Shown here piece after piece: positions 47,464-55,626 of a DNA stretch of 64,000 nt. This DNA comes from an uncultured bacterium (lineage in GTDB: Bacteria > Patescibacteriota > Saccharimonadia > Saccharimonadales > Saccharimonadaceae). The stretch covers positions 45,694-109,693 of the forward strand of contig CALIJI010000006.1 of assembly GCA_938017895.1 (NCBI GenBank), written 5' to 3'. The notes under the pieces were generated by a model. The model had not been told where the DNA came from and ran no database searches. It saw only the letters and a list, made by a program, of their open reading frames with translations. Every line of letters begins with the position of its first letter. Position 1 is the first letter of the stretch. Both the position numbers and the translations under genes were made by a program.

Positions 47464-48276
47464 ATGGCGAATCCTTTACGGCTAGTGATGATTAGACACG
47501 GTCAAAGTGAGTCTAATATTGTTCAGCAGCATCAGAAAATTGGTGGAAAGTTTAAATTAGAAGATGAAATTAATACTCGAGTTGATTGGAAGCAACGACT
47601 AAGCCCACTTGGGCGTGAGCAAGCAGAAAATGCAGCTCATCATCTACAAGACATCTATGGCGGAATGGATTTTTTTGATAAATTATATGTTTCGCCGTTT
47701 GTTCGTGCGCGAGAAACAGCTGTCAAGATAAGTGGCGAGACTAATTTGCGTTGGCGAATTGATGACAGATTGAGCGAACGAATCTGGGGTATTTATGGGG
47801 TGGTTAGTCGTCAGGAACAGAGATCGCACTTTCCATTAACAGCTCGTTTAGCGAATGATGATCCATGGTATATCAGATATGATGGCGGAGAGAGTCTTTT
47901 TGATGTTTATACTCGATTTAAATCCTTTCGCTCTAAGTTGTGGCAAAAGCATTCAGGAGAGAACGTTCTGATTGTGGCGCATAAGCAGCTAATCCAGACA
48001 GCTTGTTATGATATTGAAAAAATGCTTCCTGAAGATTGGGATAAAATTTATGACAATCGTAAGTATGATGTACCAAATCTTGGTTTAATTGAATATTCTC
48101 GTGTGAATCCTTATGATAGTAGTGATGTCCGTGATAATTTTACTTGGCGAAGAGTATTGAATTTGGGTGGTGAAGATATCCATATTATTGAAGACTGGGA
48201 GGAGTTTATTGTGGATAAGACATTTTTAACAGATGAACTAAATGAACAGATATCAAAATATAAACCATTTTTATAA
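47464..48276 (+). CDS. Histidine phosphatase / phosphoglycerate mutase family protein
   Basis: 270 residues. The phosphohistidine motif is VMIRHGQSESN with His12. A second Arg block is SPFVRARETAVKISG, acid/base residues lie in DDRLSERIWG, and the second His is in IVAHKQLIQ near 172. Members are mutases or phosphatases on many substrates. The extended form with ERIWG and YDGGES resembles broad-specificity phosphatases rather than the classical glycolytic mutase. AAAGGTAGAA precedes the ATG. Single gene. Confidence 0.9.
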   Translation: MANPLRLVMIRHGQSESNIVQQHQKIGGKFKLEDEINTRVDWKQRLSPLGREQAENAAHHLQDIYGGMDFFDKLYVSPFVRARETAVKISGETNLRWRIDDRLSERIWGIYGVVSRQEQRSHFPLTARLANDDPWYIRYDGGESLFDVYTRFKSFRSKLWQKHSGENVLIVAHKQLIQTACYDIEKMLPEDWDKIYDNRKYDVPNLGLIEYSRVNPYDSSDVRDNFTWRRVLNLGGEDIHIIEDWEEFIVDKTFLTDELNEQISKYKPFL

Positions 48277-48290
48277 TTCATCAAAAACTA

Positions 48291-48319
48291 TTGCTATATT
48301 AAAATACTTATGCTATTAT
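48291..48319 (+). promoter_or_regulatory. Promoter of the structured intergenic RNA
   Basis: TTGCTA (48291-48296), 17 bp, extended -10 TGCTATTAT (TATTAT 48314-48319). Predicted start near 48326. Confidence 0.65.
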
Positions 48320-48325
48320 AAGAGC

Positions 48326-48470
48326 ATAGTTGATGTGCTAACAATAGGGCGATTGTTCTTATTCATCTCCTAAATAGCACTTATTAAATAAAAACAAATA
48401 AAACAAACGCCCCTGGGTGGGCGCACATCAGCAAAATAGCCGACTCTTGAAAAGGAGCCGGTTATTTAGT
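48326..48470 (+). ncRNA. Unassigned structured RNA, 6S-like layout
   Basis: The spacer has its own promoter and closes with a hairpin. Read by eye it folds into a rod. The closing stem is GTTGATGTGC (48329-48338) with GCACATCAGC (48423-48432). An open bubble follows (TAACAATA on the 5' side, CCTGGGTGGG on the 3' side). The inner helix pairs GGGCG-A-TTGTT-C-TTATT (48347-48363) with AATAA-AACAA-A-CGCCC (48397-48412). A 33-nt apical loop contains ATCTCCTAAAT. Stem-bubble-stem is the plan of 6S RNA, but it is shorter than usual. Alternatives are a cis-regulatory leader for the Mur ligase or another small RNA. No frame of note is present. Confidence 0.5.
48435..48470 (+). terminator. Terminator-like hairpin of the structured RNA
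   Basis: AATAGCCGACTC (48435-48446)/GAGCCGGTTATT (48455-48466), one wobble and one mismatch, loop TTGAAAAG, moderate T-rich tail. The Mur ligase -35 box lies in its loop. Confidence 0.6.
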
Positions 48471-48475
48471 ATAAT
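48447..48475 (+). promoter_or_regulatory. Promoter of the Mur ligase gene
   Basis: TTGAAA (48447-48452), 17 bp, TATAAT (48470-48475). Eleven nt to the ATG at 48487. Confidence 0.7.
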
Positions 48476-48486
48476 TTAAAAAGATT

Positions 48487-49794
48487 ATGTTTAAGAAGCG
48501 AATTACTAAAAAGCTTGAAAAATATGTTAAGAAATATTTCAAGCGGCACCAGAATATAAAACTGATTGTAGTGGCAGGGTCGGTTGGAAAAACTAGTTCT
48601 AAATTAGCAATTGCCACACTTTTAAATGAAAAATATCGAGTTAGGCTACATACGGGTAATCATAATACTCATCTTAGCGCACCAATTGCTATTTTAGGGA
48701 TTGATTATCCTGGTAATCCGCGTAGTTTTTGGGAGTGGCATAAAGTCTTTAAGGCTGCTCGAAAAAGAATCAAGTCTCCATCTGAGAATGAACCACAAGT
48801 GATTATTCAAGAATTAGGAACAGATCGGCCGGGTGATATTGAAAGATTTAGTAACTATCTTTTACCCGATATTGCTGTTATTACGGCAGTAACACCTGAG
48901 CATATGGAGTTTTTCGAAAATATGAATGCTGTTGCTAGAGAGGAATTGTCTGCGGCGAATTTTGCAAAAATTGCAATATTGAATAGAGATGCAATTAGCT
49001 CAGAATATTCAAATTTAATCACCAATCCTAATTTTTCAACTTATGGTACAACTGTTTCGGCAGAATATAGTTTTGAAGTTGATGATTTAAACCTTGTTGA
49101 GGGTTATATAGGAAAAATGAATACAGCTGAATTCGGTCAGATTCCAGTCAAGATTAAAGTCTTTGGAGAGCATTCACTTTTGCCCGTAACCTCTGCGGTA
49201 GCTGTGGCAGTGAAGATGGGCTTGACTCCCAATGAAATTATTTCTGGCCTCGCAAAAATCCAACCTGTATTTGGAAGGATGAATTTTCTGCGCGGAGTAG
49301 AAGATTCTATTCTGATTGATGATACCTATAATTCGAGTCCGGCGGCTGCAGAGGCGGCTCTTCGAACACTTTATAATCTCCATGTACCATCGCGTATAGC
49401 TATTTTGGGAGATATGAACGAATTGGGTTCTATTTCTGCGGTTGAACACCAAAAAATTGGTAATTTTTGCGATCCGCTATCTTTGTCTTGGGTTATTACA
49501 GTTGGGGATAAAGCAAACCAGTTTCTTGCTGCTGCAGCTCGCAATAGAGGCTGTCAGGTAAAAACTTGTGCGAATGCTATAGAGGCGGCCACTTTTGCGC
49601 GAAAAGTTATGGAGAAAGGTTGCGCTATTTTATTGAAAGGATCTCAAGGTGGAATTTTCCTTGAAGAAGCTACAAAAATTTTGCTAAAAGATAAAAGCGA
49701 TATTTCGAAATTAGTCCGCCAAGATGAGAAGTGGACTCGTGAGAAGAACGATTTTTTTGAAACTTTTTCAAATTTTGGAGAGGATGAAGTATAA
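48487..49794 (+). CDS. murF: MurF-like Mur ligase
   Basis: 435 residues. The N-terminal UDP-binding domain of full MurF is short or missing. The ATP-binding loop is VVAGSVGKTSSK near 29-40, followed by GNHNTHLSAP, the ITAVTPEHMEFF block near 140 and the C-terminal DDTYNSSPAAAEAALR, NYN-type and GDMNELG blocks of MurF. It would add D-Ala-D-Ala to the UDP-muramyl peptide; a related non-canonical amide ligase is possible given the shortened N-terminus. It shares a base with the Nudix gene start. Confidence 0.82.
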   Translation: MFKKRITKKLEKYVKKYFKRHQNIKLIVVAGSVGKTSSKLAIATLLNEKYRVRLHTGNHNTHLSAPIAILGIDYPGNPRSFWEWHKVFKAARKRIKSPSENEPQVIIQELGTDRPGDIERFSNYLLPDIAVITAVTPEHMEFFENMNAVAREELSAANFAKIAILNRDAISSEYSNLITNPNFSTYGTTVSAEYSFEVDDLNLVEGYIGKMNTAEFGQIPVKIKVFGEHSLLPVTSAVAVAVKMGLTPNEIISGLAKIQPVFGRMNFLRGVEDSILIDDTYNSSPAAAEAALRTLYNLHVPSRIAILGDMNELGSISAVEHQKIGNFCDPLSLSWVITVGDKANQFLAAAARNRGCQVKTCANAIEAATFARKVMEKGCAILLKGSQGGIFLEEATKILLKDKSDISKLVRQDEKWTREKNDFFETFSNFGEDEV

Positions 49795-50330
49795 TGGGTG
49801 AAATTATTCCAATCGTTGATGAAAATGATAATGTGGTTGACCGTGTAGAGAAGAGCTCTTTCGATAAATCTACAGGTAGGATCTATCGTACAACTTCTCT
49901 TTTTTTATTCGATTTAGATGGTAGAATATTGATCCAGAAACGAGCCGAAACAAAACAAACTTCCCCCGGCAAATGGGATTTAGCTAGCGTGGCTGGTCAT
50001 GTTAATTTTGGTGAGACATACATCGAAGCTATAATTCGTGAAACTAAAGAGGAGATTGGTCTTGAGCTATCGCCTGATGATATTCACTATAGTGAAAAGA
50101 TTTTTACTGAGACTAGCAAAGGGAAACGGCGTTTTACGCAGATTTTTTGGGCAGTTGCAGATTTTAGTTTAGAGGATTTAAAAATTGAAAATAGCGAGAT
50201 CTCAGATGTGAAACTAATTGCTCTGAATGAATTGTCTGAGATGATTGCTGAAGATAGGGACCAGTTTGCTTTCTATAATAATTTTGACTTTAAAAAATTA
50301 GCTCAAGAAATTAGCAGAAGTGCACGATAG
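49794..50330 (+). CDS. Nudix hydrolase, isopentenyl-diphosphate isomerase-like
   Basis: 178 residues. Nudix box GHVNFGETYIEAIIRETKEE then IGL sits near 69-91. The N-terminal VDENDNVVDRVEKSSF and IYRTTSLFLFD pattern and the LIQKRAETKQTSPGKWD strand recall type I isopentenyl-diphosphate isomerases and the YfcD group. A hydrolase role is equally possible. The ATG overlaps the Mur ligase TAA by one base, so the two are coupled. Converges on the SpoU methylase gene. Confidence 0.85.
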   Translation: MGEIIPIVDENDNVVDRVEKSSFDKSTGRIYRTTSLFLFDLDGRILIQKRAETKQTSPGKWDLASVAGHVNFGETYIEAIIRETKEEIGLELSPDDIHYSEKIFTETSKGKRRFTQIFWAVADFSLEDLKIENSEISDVKLIALNELSEMIAEDRDQFAFYNNFDFKKLAQEISRSAR

Positions 50331-50336
50331 GTATAA

Positions 50337-50894
50337 TTATTCGCAGGCGATTTTATAAAGAGCAATCCCTGCTGCAACCGATACATTAAAGCTTTCTTTT
50401 TGTCCAAACATGGGAATCTCAAGGTGTTTGTCGCAAAGAGTGAGTAGGCGTTCTTCTATACCATTCACTTCTTCTCCTAGAAGGAGTGCTATTTTTGCGT
50501 GTTTATCTGTGGAAAAATCTGGCATTTTAATTGATTCTATAGACTGTTCTAGCGCTATAATTTCAAACCCTTCAGATTTTAATTTGGCGATTTTTTCTGT
50601 GATGTTTTTTGATATTTCACACTGGATAATTTTTTCTGCGCCAAGAGCTGTTTTATGAATTTGTGTGGTAATTTTTTGTGCGATATGGGGGAGACGATTT
50701 GTTTCTTGAAAATTTTCATTATCTAAGATTGGAAAGGGCGAATATCCACTAAAAATAACTCTAGATACACCAAAGCCCTCGCTAGTTCTGAGGATTGAGC
50801 CGATGTTGTGGGTTGAGCGAATATTGTGTGCTAAGACAATGATTTCTCGATATTGTTTTCTATTTTTATTTTCCAGAGAATTAGGGTTTTTCAT
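50337..50894 (-). CDS. SpoU/TrmH-family RNA 2'-O-methyltransferase
   Basis: 185 residues of the SPOUT class. Motif 1 is NIRSTHNIGSILRTSEGFG (about 24-42), motif 2 ALLLGEEVNGI near 128, motif 3 IPMFGQKESFNVSVAAGIAL near 153-172; together they form the trefoil knot that binds S-adenosylmethionine. It methylates ribose in tRNA or rRNA; target not identifiable. It is short, lacking an extra N-terminal RNA-binding domain. Divergent from pilB with about 60 bp between the starts. Confidence 0.92.
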   Translation of the reverse strand: MKNPNSLENKNRKQYREIIVLAHNIRSTHNIGSILRTSEGFGVSRVIFSGYSPFPILDNENFQETNRLPHIAQKITTQIHKTALGAEKIIQCEISKNITEKIAKLKSEGFEIIALEQSIESIKMPDFSTDKHAKIALLLGEEVNGIEERLLTLCDKHLEIPMFGQKESFNVSVAAGIALYKIACE

Positions 50895-50917
50895 TACATA
50901 TACTTTAACATCTTTGA

Positions 50918-50946
50918 TTGAAAAAATAAACTGGTTGTGCTAAAAT
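50918..50946 (+). promoter_or_regulatory. Promoter of pilB, leaderless type
   Basis: TTGAAA (50918-50923), 17 bp, TGC-preceded TAAAAT (50941-50946). Seven nt to ATG 50954. Confidence 0.75.
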
Positions 50947-50953
50947 TGTGCTA

Positions 50954-52582
50954 ATGGATGAACAGAAAATTCAACAGCGAAGACGTGATGATGAAGAGCG
51001 CGCAACGGCTAAACGGGCGGATATTTTAGGATTAGTCTATTTAGATACACGAGAGTTTGAAGATATCTTTCCTTTAGTTAAAGATATTTTTTCAAATGAA
51101 CAAATGTATGCAGCGAAACTTGCTCCACTTCAGGAAGGAAATGCCGAAGAGAATCAGCCATGGAGAGTGATGATTACTTCACAAACTCCAAGGTCGGTAA
51201 TCCAAAAGCTAAAAAAATCATATGAAGACAAAGGTAAGCAAATTGATTTTTATTTGATTTCTGAGTTTGCTTGGAAGAAAATAATGCGTCGCTACGACCC
51301 CCCTAAAGAAATTATTTATGATAACATAACTATCGCTGGCGAAGGTGATAGCGCTACGTTAAGTCAAGTATCGCAGACTTTAGCGGGTGTAGCTAGTGAT
51401 AAAGTTTTTGATTATCTAATTGACCAAGCTGATCGTCTTGGAGCTAGTGATATTCATATTGAGAATCAGCGTGAATCAATACGTATCAGGATGCGTGTTG
51501 ATGGTGCTCTTCATCCTGTTGCAGAACTTTCTCGTGATCGTTATAGGGTGATTATGGGTGAACTTTCTTCGCGCGCAGGCGTATCGAGCGCTTCAAAAAC
51601 TTCACAGTCGGGTCACATTCAAAAAGATATTTATCGAGATGGTGGCTCTCACTTATTGAATCTGCGTGTTGAAACTGTTCCAACTATGTATGGAATGGAT
51701 GCTGTATTACGACTATTTAACTTTGACGAATCAATGCTAAATTTGGATTTGCTAGGTATTGAACCTAAAGAACGTGCTGAAATTGATGAGATTATTTCAC
51801 ATCCACGAGGTATGGTATTGATGGTTGGTCCAACGGGATCTGGTAAGTCAACAACTTTGTATTCGATTTTAAACGCTTTAAATACGACCGATAAAAAGAT
51901 TATTACTCTTGAAGACCCGATTGAGTATGGCATTGCTGGAATTTCACAGATTCCAATTGATACGACTCATGGTGCAAGTTTTGCGGATGGTCTTCGATCT
52001 ATTCTACGCCTTGATCCAGATGTTGTAATGGTGGGCGAGATTCGTGATGTTGATACTGCGAGGACGGCGATTCAAGCTTCAATTACAGGGCATCTAGTGC
52101 TTTCTAGCTTTCATGCCAACTCAACTTCGGCAGCCTTTTCGCGAATGATTGATATGATTGGTCACAATCCAATATTTTCTAGTGCGATTAGACTGCTTAT
52201 TGCACAGCGGTTAGTGCGTCGCCTAGACGACAATAAGCAAGAATATATACCCAGTGAGGCTTTAAAACAATGGATTCGTGGTGTAATGAAAAATGTTCCG
52301 AGCGAAAAGATACCGCAGGATATATCTGGGGATTTTAGACTATGGAGGCCAATTTCAAGTACAGACAATCCGTTTGGGTATAAAGGGCGAATTGTTTTGA
52401 TGGAGCAGATGATTGTCGGTGAAAATATCCAAGCTTTTTTGCGTGGTGAACGTGGTGTGATTTCTACTGAAGCAATTGAGGCTCAAGCTCGTGCAGATGG
52501 AATGTTAACCCTAGTTCAACAAGGTATTGTTATGGCTCTTCGTGGCGAGACAACTATTGAGGAAATCAATCGCGTAATTTAG
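50954..52582 (+). CDS. pilB: Type IV pilus / type II secretion assembly ATPase
   Basis: 542 residues from ATG 50954 (GTG 50948 is in frame but lies at the predicted transcript start). An N-terminal MshEN-like region is followed by the GspE core: RLGASDIHIEN, Walker A VGPTGSGKST near 296, Asp box TLEDPIEY, Walker B LRLDPDVVMVGEIRD and His box TGHLVLSSFHAN. The tetracysteine zinc insert common in PilB is absent. It powers pilus extension, relevant to surface attachment and DNA uptake. Other pilus genes are not in the window. Confidence 0.93.
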   Translation: MDEQKIQQRRRDDEERATAKRADILGLVYLDTREFEDIFPLVKDIFSNEQMYAAKLAPLQEGNAEENQPWRVMITSQTPRSVIQKLKKSYEDKGKQIDFYLISEFAWKKIMRRYDPPKEIIYDNITIAGEGDSATLSQVSQTLAGVASDKVFDYLIDQADRLGASDIHIENQRESIRIRMRVDGALHPVAELSRDRYRVIMGELSSRAGVSSASKTSQSGHIQKDIYRDGGSHLLNLRVETVPTMYGMDAVLRLFNFDESMLNLDLLGIEPKERAEIDEIISHPRGMVLMVGPTGSGKSTTLYSILNALNTTDKKIITLEDPIEYGIAGISQIPIDTTHGASFADGLRSILRLDPDVVMVGEIRDVDTARTAIQASITGHLVLSSFHANSTSAAFSRMIDMIGHNPIFSSAIRLLIAQRLVRRLDDNKQEYIPSEALKQWIRGVMKNVPSEKIPQDISGDFRLWRPISSTDNPFGYKGRIVLMEQMIVGENIQAFLRGERGVISTEAIEAQARADGMLTLVQQGIVMALRGETTIEEINRVI

Positions 52583-52584
52583 TC

Positions 52585-52613
52585 TTTACAAATTTATACT
52601 AGTTTGTTATAAT
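52585..52613 (+). promoter_or_regulatory. Promoter of rplS
   Basis: TTTACA (52585-52590), 17 bp, TATAAT (52608-52613). Confidence 0.75.
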
Positions 52614-52653
52614 ATTTCTTGAATTGTATATATTAAAGTAAAAGAGAGAAAAT

Positions 52654-53097
52654 ATGAGTTTTGAATTAATCAAAAAAGTTAATCAAGCGCAGCAAAAAGA
52701 CGCTGTTCTCGATGTGCGAAGTGGTGATACTGTTCGTGTTCATCAAAAAATTAAAGAAGGTAATAAAGAGCGAATTCAGGTTTTTGAAGGTGTGGTTATT
52801 CGAACCGACCGTAAAAAATCACACACCTCACGAATTACTGTTCGAAAAATTGCAAGTGGTGTGGGTGTAGAAAAATCATTCCTTCTTCATAGTCCGCTTG
52901 TTGAAAAGATTGAAATTGTTCGCCGTGCTAAGGTTCGCCGAAACTATCTTTCGTTCTTGCGAAATCGAAGTGGTAAAAGCGCTCGCCTTAAGCAAGTTGC
53001 TTTCGATCGTGAAGCTATAAATACCTTACCAGAAACCCCAAAAGCAGAAAAAGCTGAAGCTACAAACGAAAAAGTAGAAGAAGCAAAAGAAGCCTAA
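52654..53097 (+). CDS. rplS: 50S ribosomal protein bL19
   Basis: 147 residues. SGDTVRVHQKIKEGNKERIQ (near 24-43), VFEGVVIR, the basic GVGVEKSFLLHSPL and KIEIVRRAKVRRNYL blocks are diagnostic. The last 30 residues are an Ala/Glu/Lys-rich tail (ending KVEEAKEA) like that of bS16 here. It sits at the interface of the subunits. AGAGAGAAAA precedes the ATG. Ends at a terminator; rnhB, its common neighbour, lies one gene downstream. Confidence 0.96.
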   Translation: MSFELIKKVNQAQQKDAVLDVRSGDTVRVHQKIKEGNKERIQVFEGVVIRTDRKKSHTSRITVRKIASGVGVEKSFLLHSPLVEKIEIVRRAKVRRNYLSFLRNRSGKSARLKQVAFDREAINTLPETPKAEKAEATNEKVEEAKEA

Positions 53098-53109
53098 TCT
53101 TTGGATTAT

Positions 53110-53142
53110 AAAATCGCCCATAGCAGTGGGTGATTTTTATAT
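53110..53142 (+). terminator. Terminator of rplS
   Basis: AAAATCGCCCA/TGGGTGATTTT stem with loop TAGCAG, then TATAT. Confidence 0.85.
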
Positions 53143-53166
53143 ATGTAATTGAACTTGTCTTATGGC

Positions 53167-53195
53167 TTGCTTAAAATATACTTTCTTCCTATAAT
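53167..53195 (+). promoter_or_regulatory. Promoter of the alkylation repair gene
   Basis: TTGCTT (53167-53172), 17 bp, TATAAT (53190-53195). Eleven nt to ATG 53207. Confidence 0.7.
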
Positions 53196-53206
53196 AAAAA
53201 TAAGTG

Positions 53207-53911
53207 ATGAAAAATAAAGATATAAAACAAGAACTCAGAGCTTTGGCTGAAGAAAAATATCGTCAATTTTCGATGAGACTATTGCCTGGTGTTAATAATA
53301 TCTTAGGCGTAAGGTTGCCGGCTTTGCGTAAAATTTCAAAAAAGATTATTAAAACGAATTGGCGAGGGTTTATTCGAGATAACGACAATCAATATTTTGA
53401 GCAAACAATGATTGAAGGTATGGTTATAGCTGGAGCAGATTGTGACTTTTCGGAAAAACTGGAATTGATTGAAAAATTTATACCAAAGATCGATAATTGG
53501 TCGGTGTGCGATAGTTTTTGCAGTAGTTTGAAGATTTCAGAAGTTAACAGGTTAGAATTTTGGGAATTTCTTCAGTCATATTTTGCTTCGGAGGATGAAT
53601 TCGAATCTCGTTTTGCTGTTGTGTCGGTGATTAGTAATTTTATAGAGAAGGACTATCTGGAGCAAATTTTTGAAAAATTTAATAATATGAAAAGTGATGG
53701 TTATTATTCAGAAATGGGCGTTGCTTGGGTAATTTCAGCGATTTACGTAAAATTTCCAGATGAAACATTATCTTTTTTGCGGCGGAATAATTTGAAATCG
53801 AGGACTTTTCAAAAGGCTTGTCAAAAAATAATTGAATCTCTTAGAGTTAGTGATAGTGATAAAGATATTATTCGTGAATTAAAGAAGGGTTTTGATGATT
53901 CTCGGAATTGA
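53207..53911 (+). CDS. AlkD-like DNA alkylation repair protein (HEAT repeats)
   Basis: 234 residues from ATG 53207 (GTG 53204 directly precedes it). All-helical with repeated helix pairs. GVRLPALRKISKKI near 33, MIEGMVIAGAD near 68 and DNWSVCDSFCSSLK near 98 match the AlkD-family pattern in which NW..CD residues line the DNA cleft. Members excise N3- and N7-alkylated bases. It overlaps the RNase HII start by 17 nt, indicating coupling. Substrate inferred from family. Confidence 0.88.
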   Translation: MKNKDIKQELRALAEEKYRQFSMRLLPGVNNILGVRLPALRKISKKIIKTNWRGFIRDNDNQYFEQTMIEGMVIAGADCDFSEKLELIEKFIPKIDNWSVCDSFCSSLKISEVNRLEFWEFLQSYFASEDEFESRFAVVSVISNFIEKDYLEQIFEKFNNMKSDGYYSEMGVAWVISAIYVKFPDETLSFLRRNNLKSRTFQKACQKIIESLRVSDSDKDIIRELKKGFDDSRN

Positions 53912-54881
53912 TGAAGTCGGTCGCGGGGCGTGGGCTGGGCCGTTGGTTGTGGGGGCTTGTGTTTTAAATGATGCTCGGATTGAAGGCTTGACTGACTCAA
54001 AAAATCTCTCGAAAAAGCAGCGCGAAAAATTAGCAAAAGAGATTGCTGATAGCTCTGCGATTGTTGGTTTGGGCTGGGTGTCTAATAGTGAACTTGACGA
54101 AATTGGCTTGAGCTCTAGCCTGAAGCTTGCCACGCGTCGTGCAGTAGAAAAAGTTCAGCTAGAATGTCGAGAGCGAAAAGTTAAATTTGATGAAATTATT
54201 ATTGACGGCACGGTAAATTTTCTTACTGATACGCCCCTCGAAAAGTATGCCTCCACTCTAAAAAAGGCGGATTTACTGATTTCGAGTGTTTCAGCGGCAG
54301 CGATCTGTGCAAAAGTTGCCAGAGATAACTACATGAGTAAGTTAGCTATCGAACCGGAATTTTTAGTGTACAATTTTGATAAAAATGTTGGGTATGGCAC
54401 AGCTCAGCATCGCGCCGCTTTAGAGCAATTTGGAGTAAGCCAAATTCACCGTAAAAGTTTTAAGCCAATTGCTGATTTATTGAGAAGTAATAAACAAATA
54501 GATAAAGAAAGTCTAAAAGAAGATAATAACAAAAAAATAACTACTAAAAAACTAGGAGACCGAGCAGAAGACTTTGTGGCTGAGTTTTTAAAGCGAGAAG
54601 AGCATACAATTCTAGCACGAAATTGGCGCACTAAATTTTGCGAGATTGATATTGTTTCCCAGCGAGGCACAGTATATTATTTTACGGAAGTTAAATATCG
54701 GAAGAATGATGATTTTGGTGGTGGTGCTGCAGCTCTCTCTAAGCGAAAAGTGGAACAGATGCGGTTTGCAGCGGAGCTTTTTGCACACCAGAACAGTTTA
54801 TTGGATGTGGATATGCATCTTATAGCTGCAGTGGTCGAAGGTGAGCCAGACTTGGCGATTGAGTCAATTTTTGAAGTTTAA
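53895..54881 (+). CDS. rnhB: RNase HII fused to YraN-type nuclease-fold domain
   Basis: 328 residues. Residues 1-190 are RNase HII with the DEDD site: D5-E6 in GIDEVGRGAWAGP, Asp in IIDGTVNF and Asp in CAKVARDNYM. It removes ribonucleotides from DNA. After a Lys-rich linker, residues 210-328 form a YraN/UPF0102 domain with LGDRAEDFVAEFL, EIDIV and FTEVKYR (D...ExK nuclease core). The two are usually separate neighbours. ATG 53895 is preferred to TTG 53892. Closed by a terminator. Confidence 0.93.
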   Translation: MILGIDEVGRGAWAGPLVVGACVLNDARIEGLTDSKNLSKKQREKLAKEIADSSAIVGLGWVSNSELDEIGLSSSLKLATRRAVEKVQLECRERKVKFDEIIIDGTVNFLTDTPLEKYASTLKKADLLISSVSAAAICAKVARDNYMSKLAIEPEFLVYNFDKNVGYGTAQHRAALEQFGVSQIHRKSFKPIADLLRSNKQIDKESLKEDNNKKITTKKLGDRAEDFVAEFLKREEHTILARNWRTKFCEIDIVSQRGTVYYFTEVKYRKNDDFGGGAAALSKRKVEQMRFAAELFAHQNSLLDVDMHLIAAVVEGEPDLAIESIFEV

Positions 54882-54882
54882 A

Positions 54883-54912
54883 AAACCAGCGTAATAGCTG
54901 GTTTAATTTCAT
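54883..54912. terminator. Bidirectional terminator
   Basis: Perfect AAACCAGC/GCTGGTTT stem with loop GTAATA; shared with the convergent orphan gene. Confidence 0.85.
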
Positions 54913-55550
54913 GAGTTTATAGGCTCCAGCAAATTATAAGCAGGCCTATAATTTCTCAGAAAATTGTCCTCGCTAAGTTCTTGATTCTTTCTTGCGAGAA
55001 AGTCAATAAAGTTCTTGACACCAACAATTTTTATAATCTCTGTTGCGAAAATTATTTGATTTTTGCCTATTGGATTTAGGCTTTCTGAGAAGAAAAGAGA
55101 TAATATCTTCTCTCCGTAATGGGAGAAATTGTTTAAAGACTGGAGGTTATTTATAATTTCCTCCATGTTTTCTTGATTCGACGCCCTCCAGTTTTTGCAA
55201 TTGAAATATTTCAGGAGGAATTTTTGGTGCTCCTCTGAGTATTCCATTAGGCAAGTCTGTATTAGTCTGTATTCTAAGTTTTTATTACTGCTCTTAATGT
55301 AAGCAATAATATCGTCAGAGAATACATACCTAACAATATTATATTTCAGAATGTCATTAGATATTTCTGGATATGGCTCTTCCAGCGTTCTTTCTACAGA
55401 AAAACGCTTTCTGGAACCATCGAGGATCTTTTGTATTATCTCTTCGGTCACTCTAACATCTCCATCGGCGCTACCGATATGATCAAAGAAGCTGTCGTAG
55501 TCCTTTTCTTTAAGTATAATCTCTTTTATGATTGTGCTATTTGTTTCCAT
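54909..55550 (-). CDS. Orphan soluble helical protein
   Basis: 213 residues from ATG 55550, set by GGAGGT 7 nt upstream. Charged and mostly helical, no signal peptide, membrane segment or known motif. Cysteines are few (CLMEYSEEHQ, FNCKNW). A TTGCAT-16-TATAAT promoter lies just past the stop of the nuclease gene. Resembles the 27903-28445 gene in size, strand, leader and composition but not clearly in sequence. Function unknown. Confidence 0.7.
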   Translation of the reverse strand: METNSTIIKEIILKEKDYDSFFDHIGSADGDVRVTEEIIQKILDGSRKRFSVERTLEEPYPEISNDILKYNIVRYVFSDDIIAYIKSSNKNLEYRLIQTCLMEYSEEHQKFLLKYFNCKNWRASNQENMEEIINNLQSLNNFSHYGEKILSLFFSESLNPIGKNQIIFATEIIKIVGVKNFIDFLARKNQELSEDNFLRNYRPAYNLLEPINS

Positions 55551-55595
55551 GTTTTTTACCTCCATAAAAATATTTTTGCGAAACAAATTAGTCTA

Positions 55596-55623
55596 ATTAT
55601 AGTAAAATATTCAAAATATGCAA
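55596..55623 (-). promoter_or_regulatory. Promoter of the 54909-55550 orphan
   Basis: Minus strand TTGCAT (55618-55623), 16 bp, TATAAT (55596-55601). Confidence 0.8.
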
Positions 55624-55626
55624 GCA

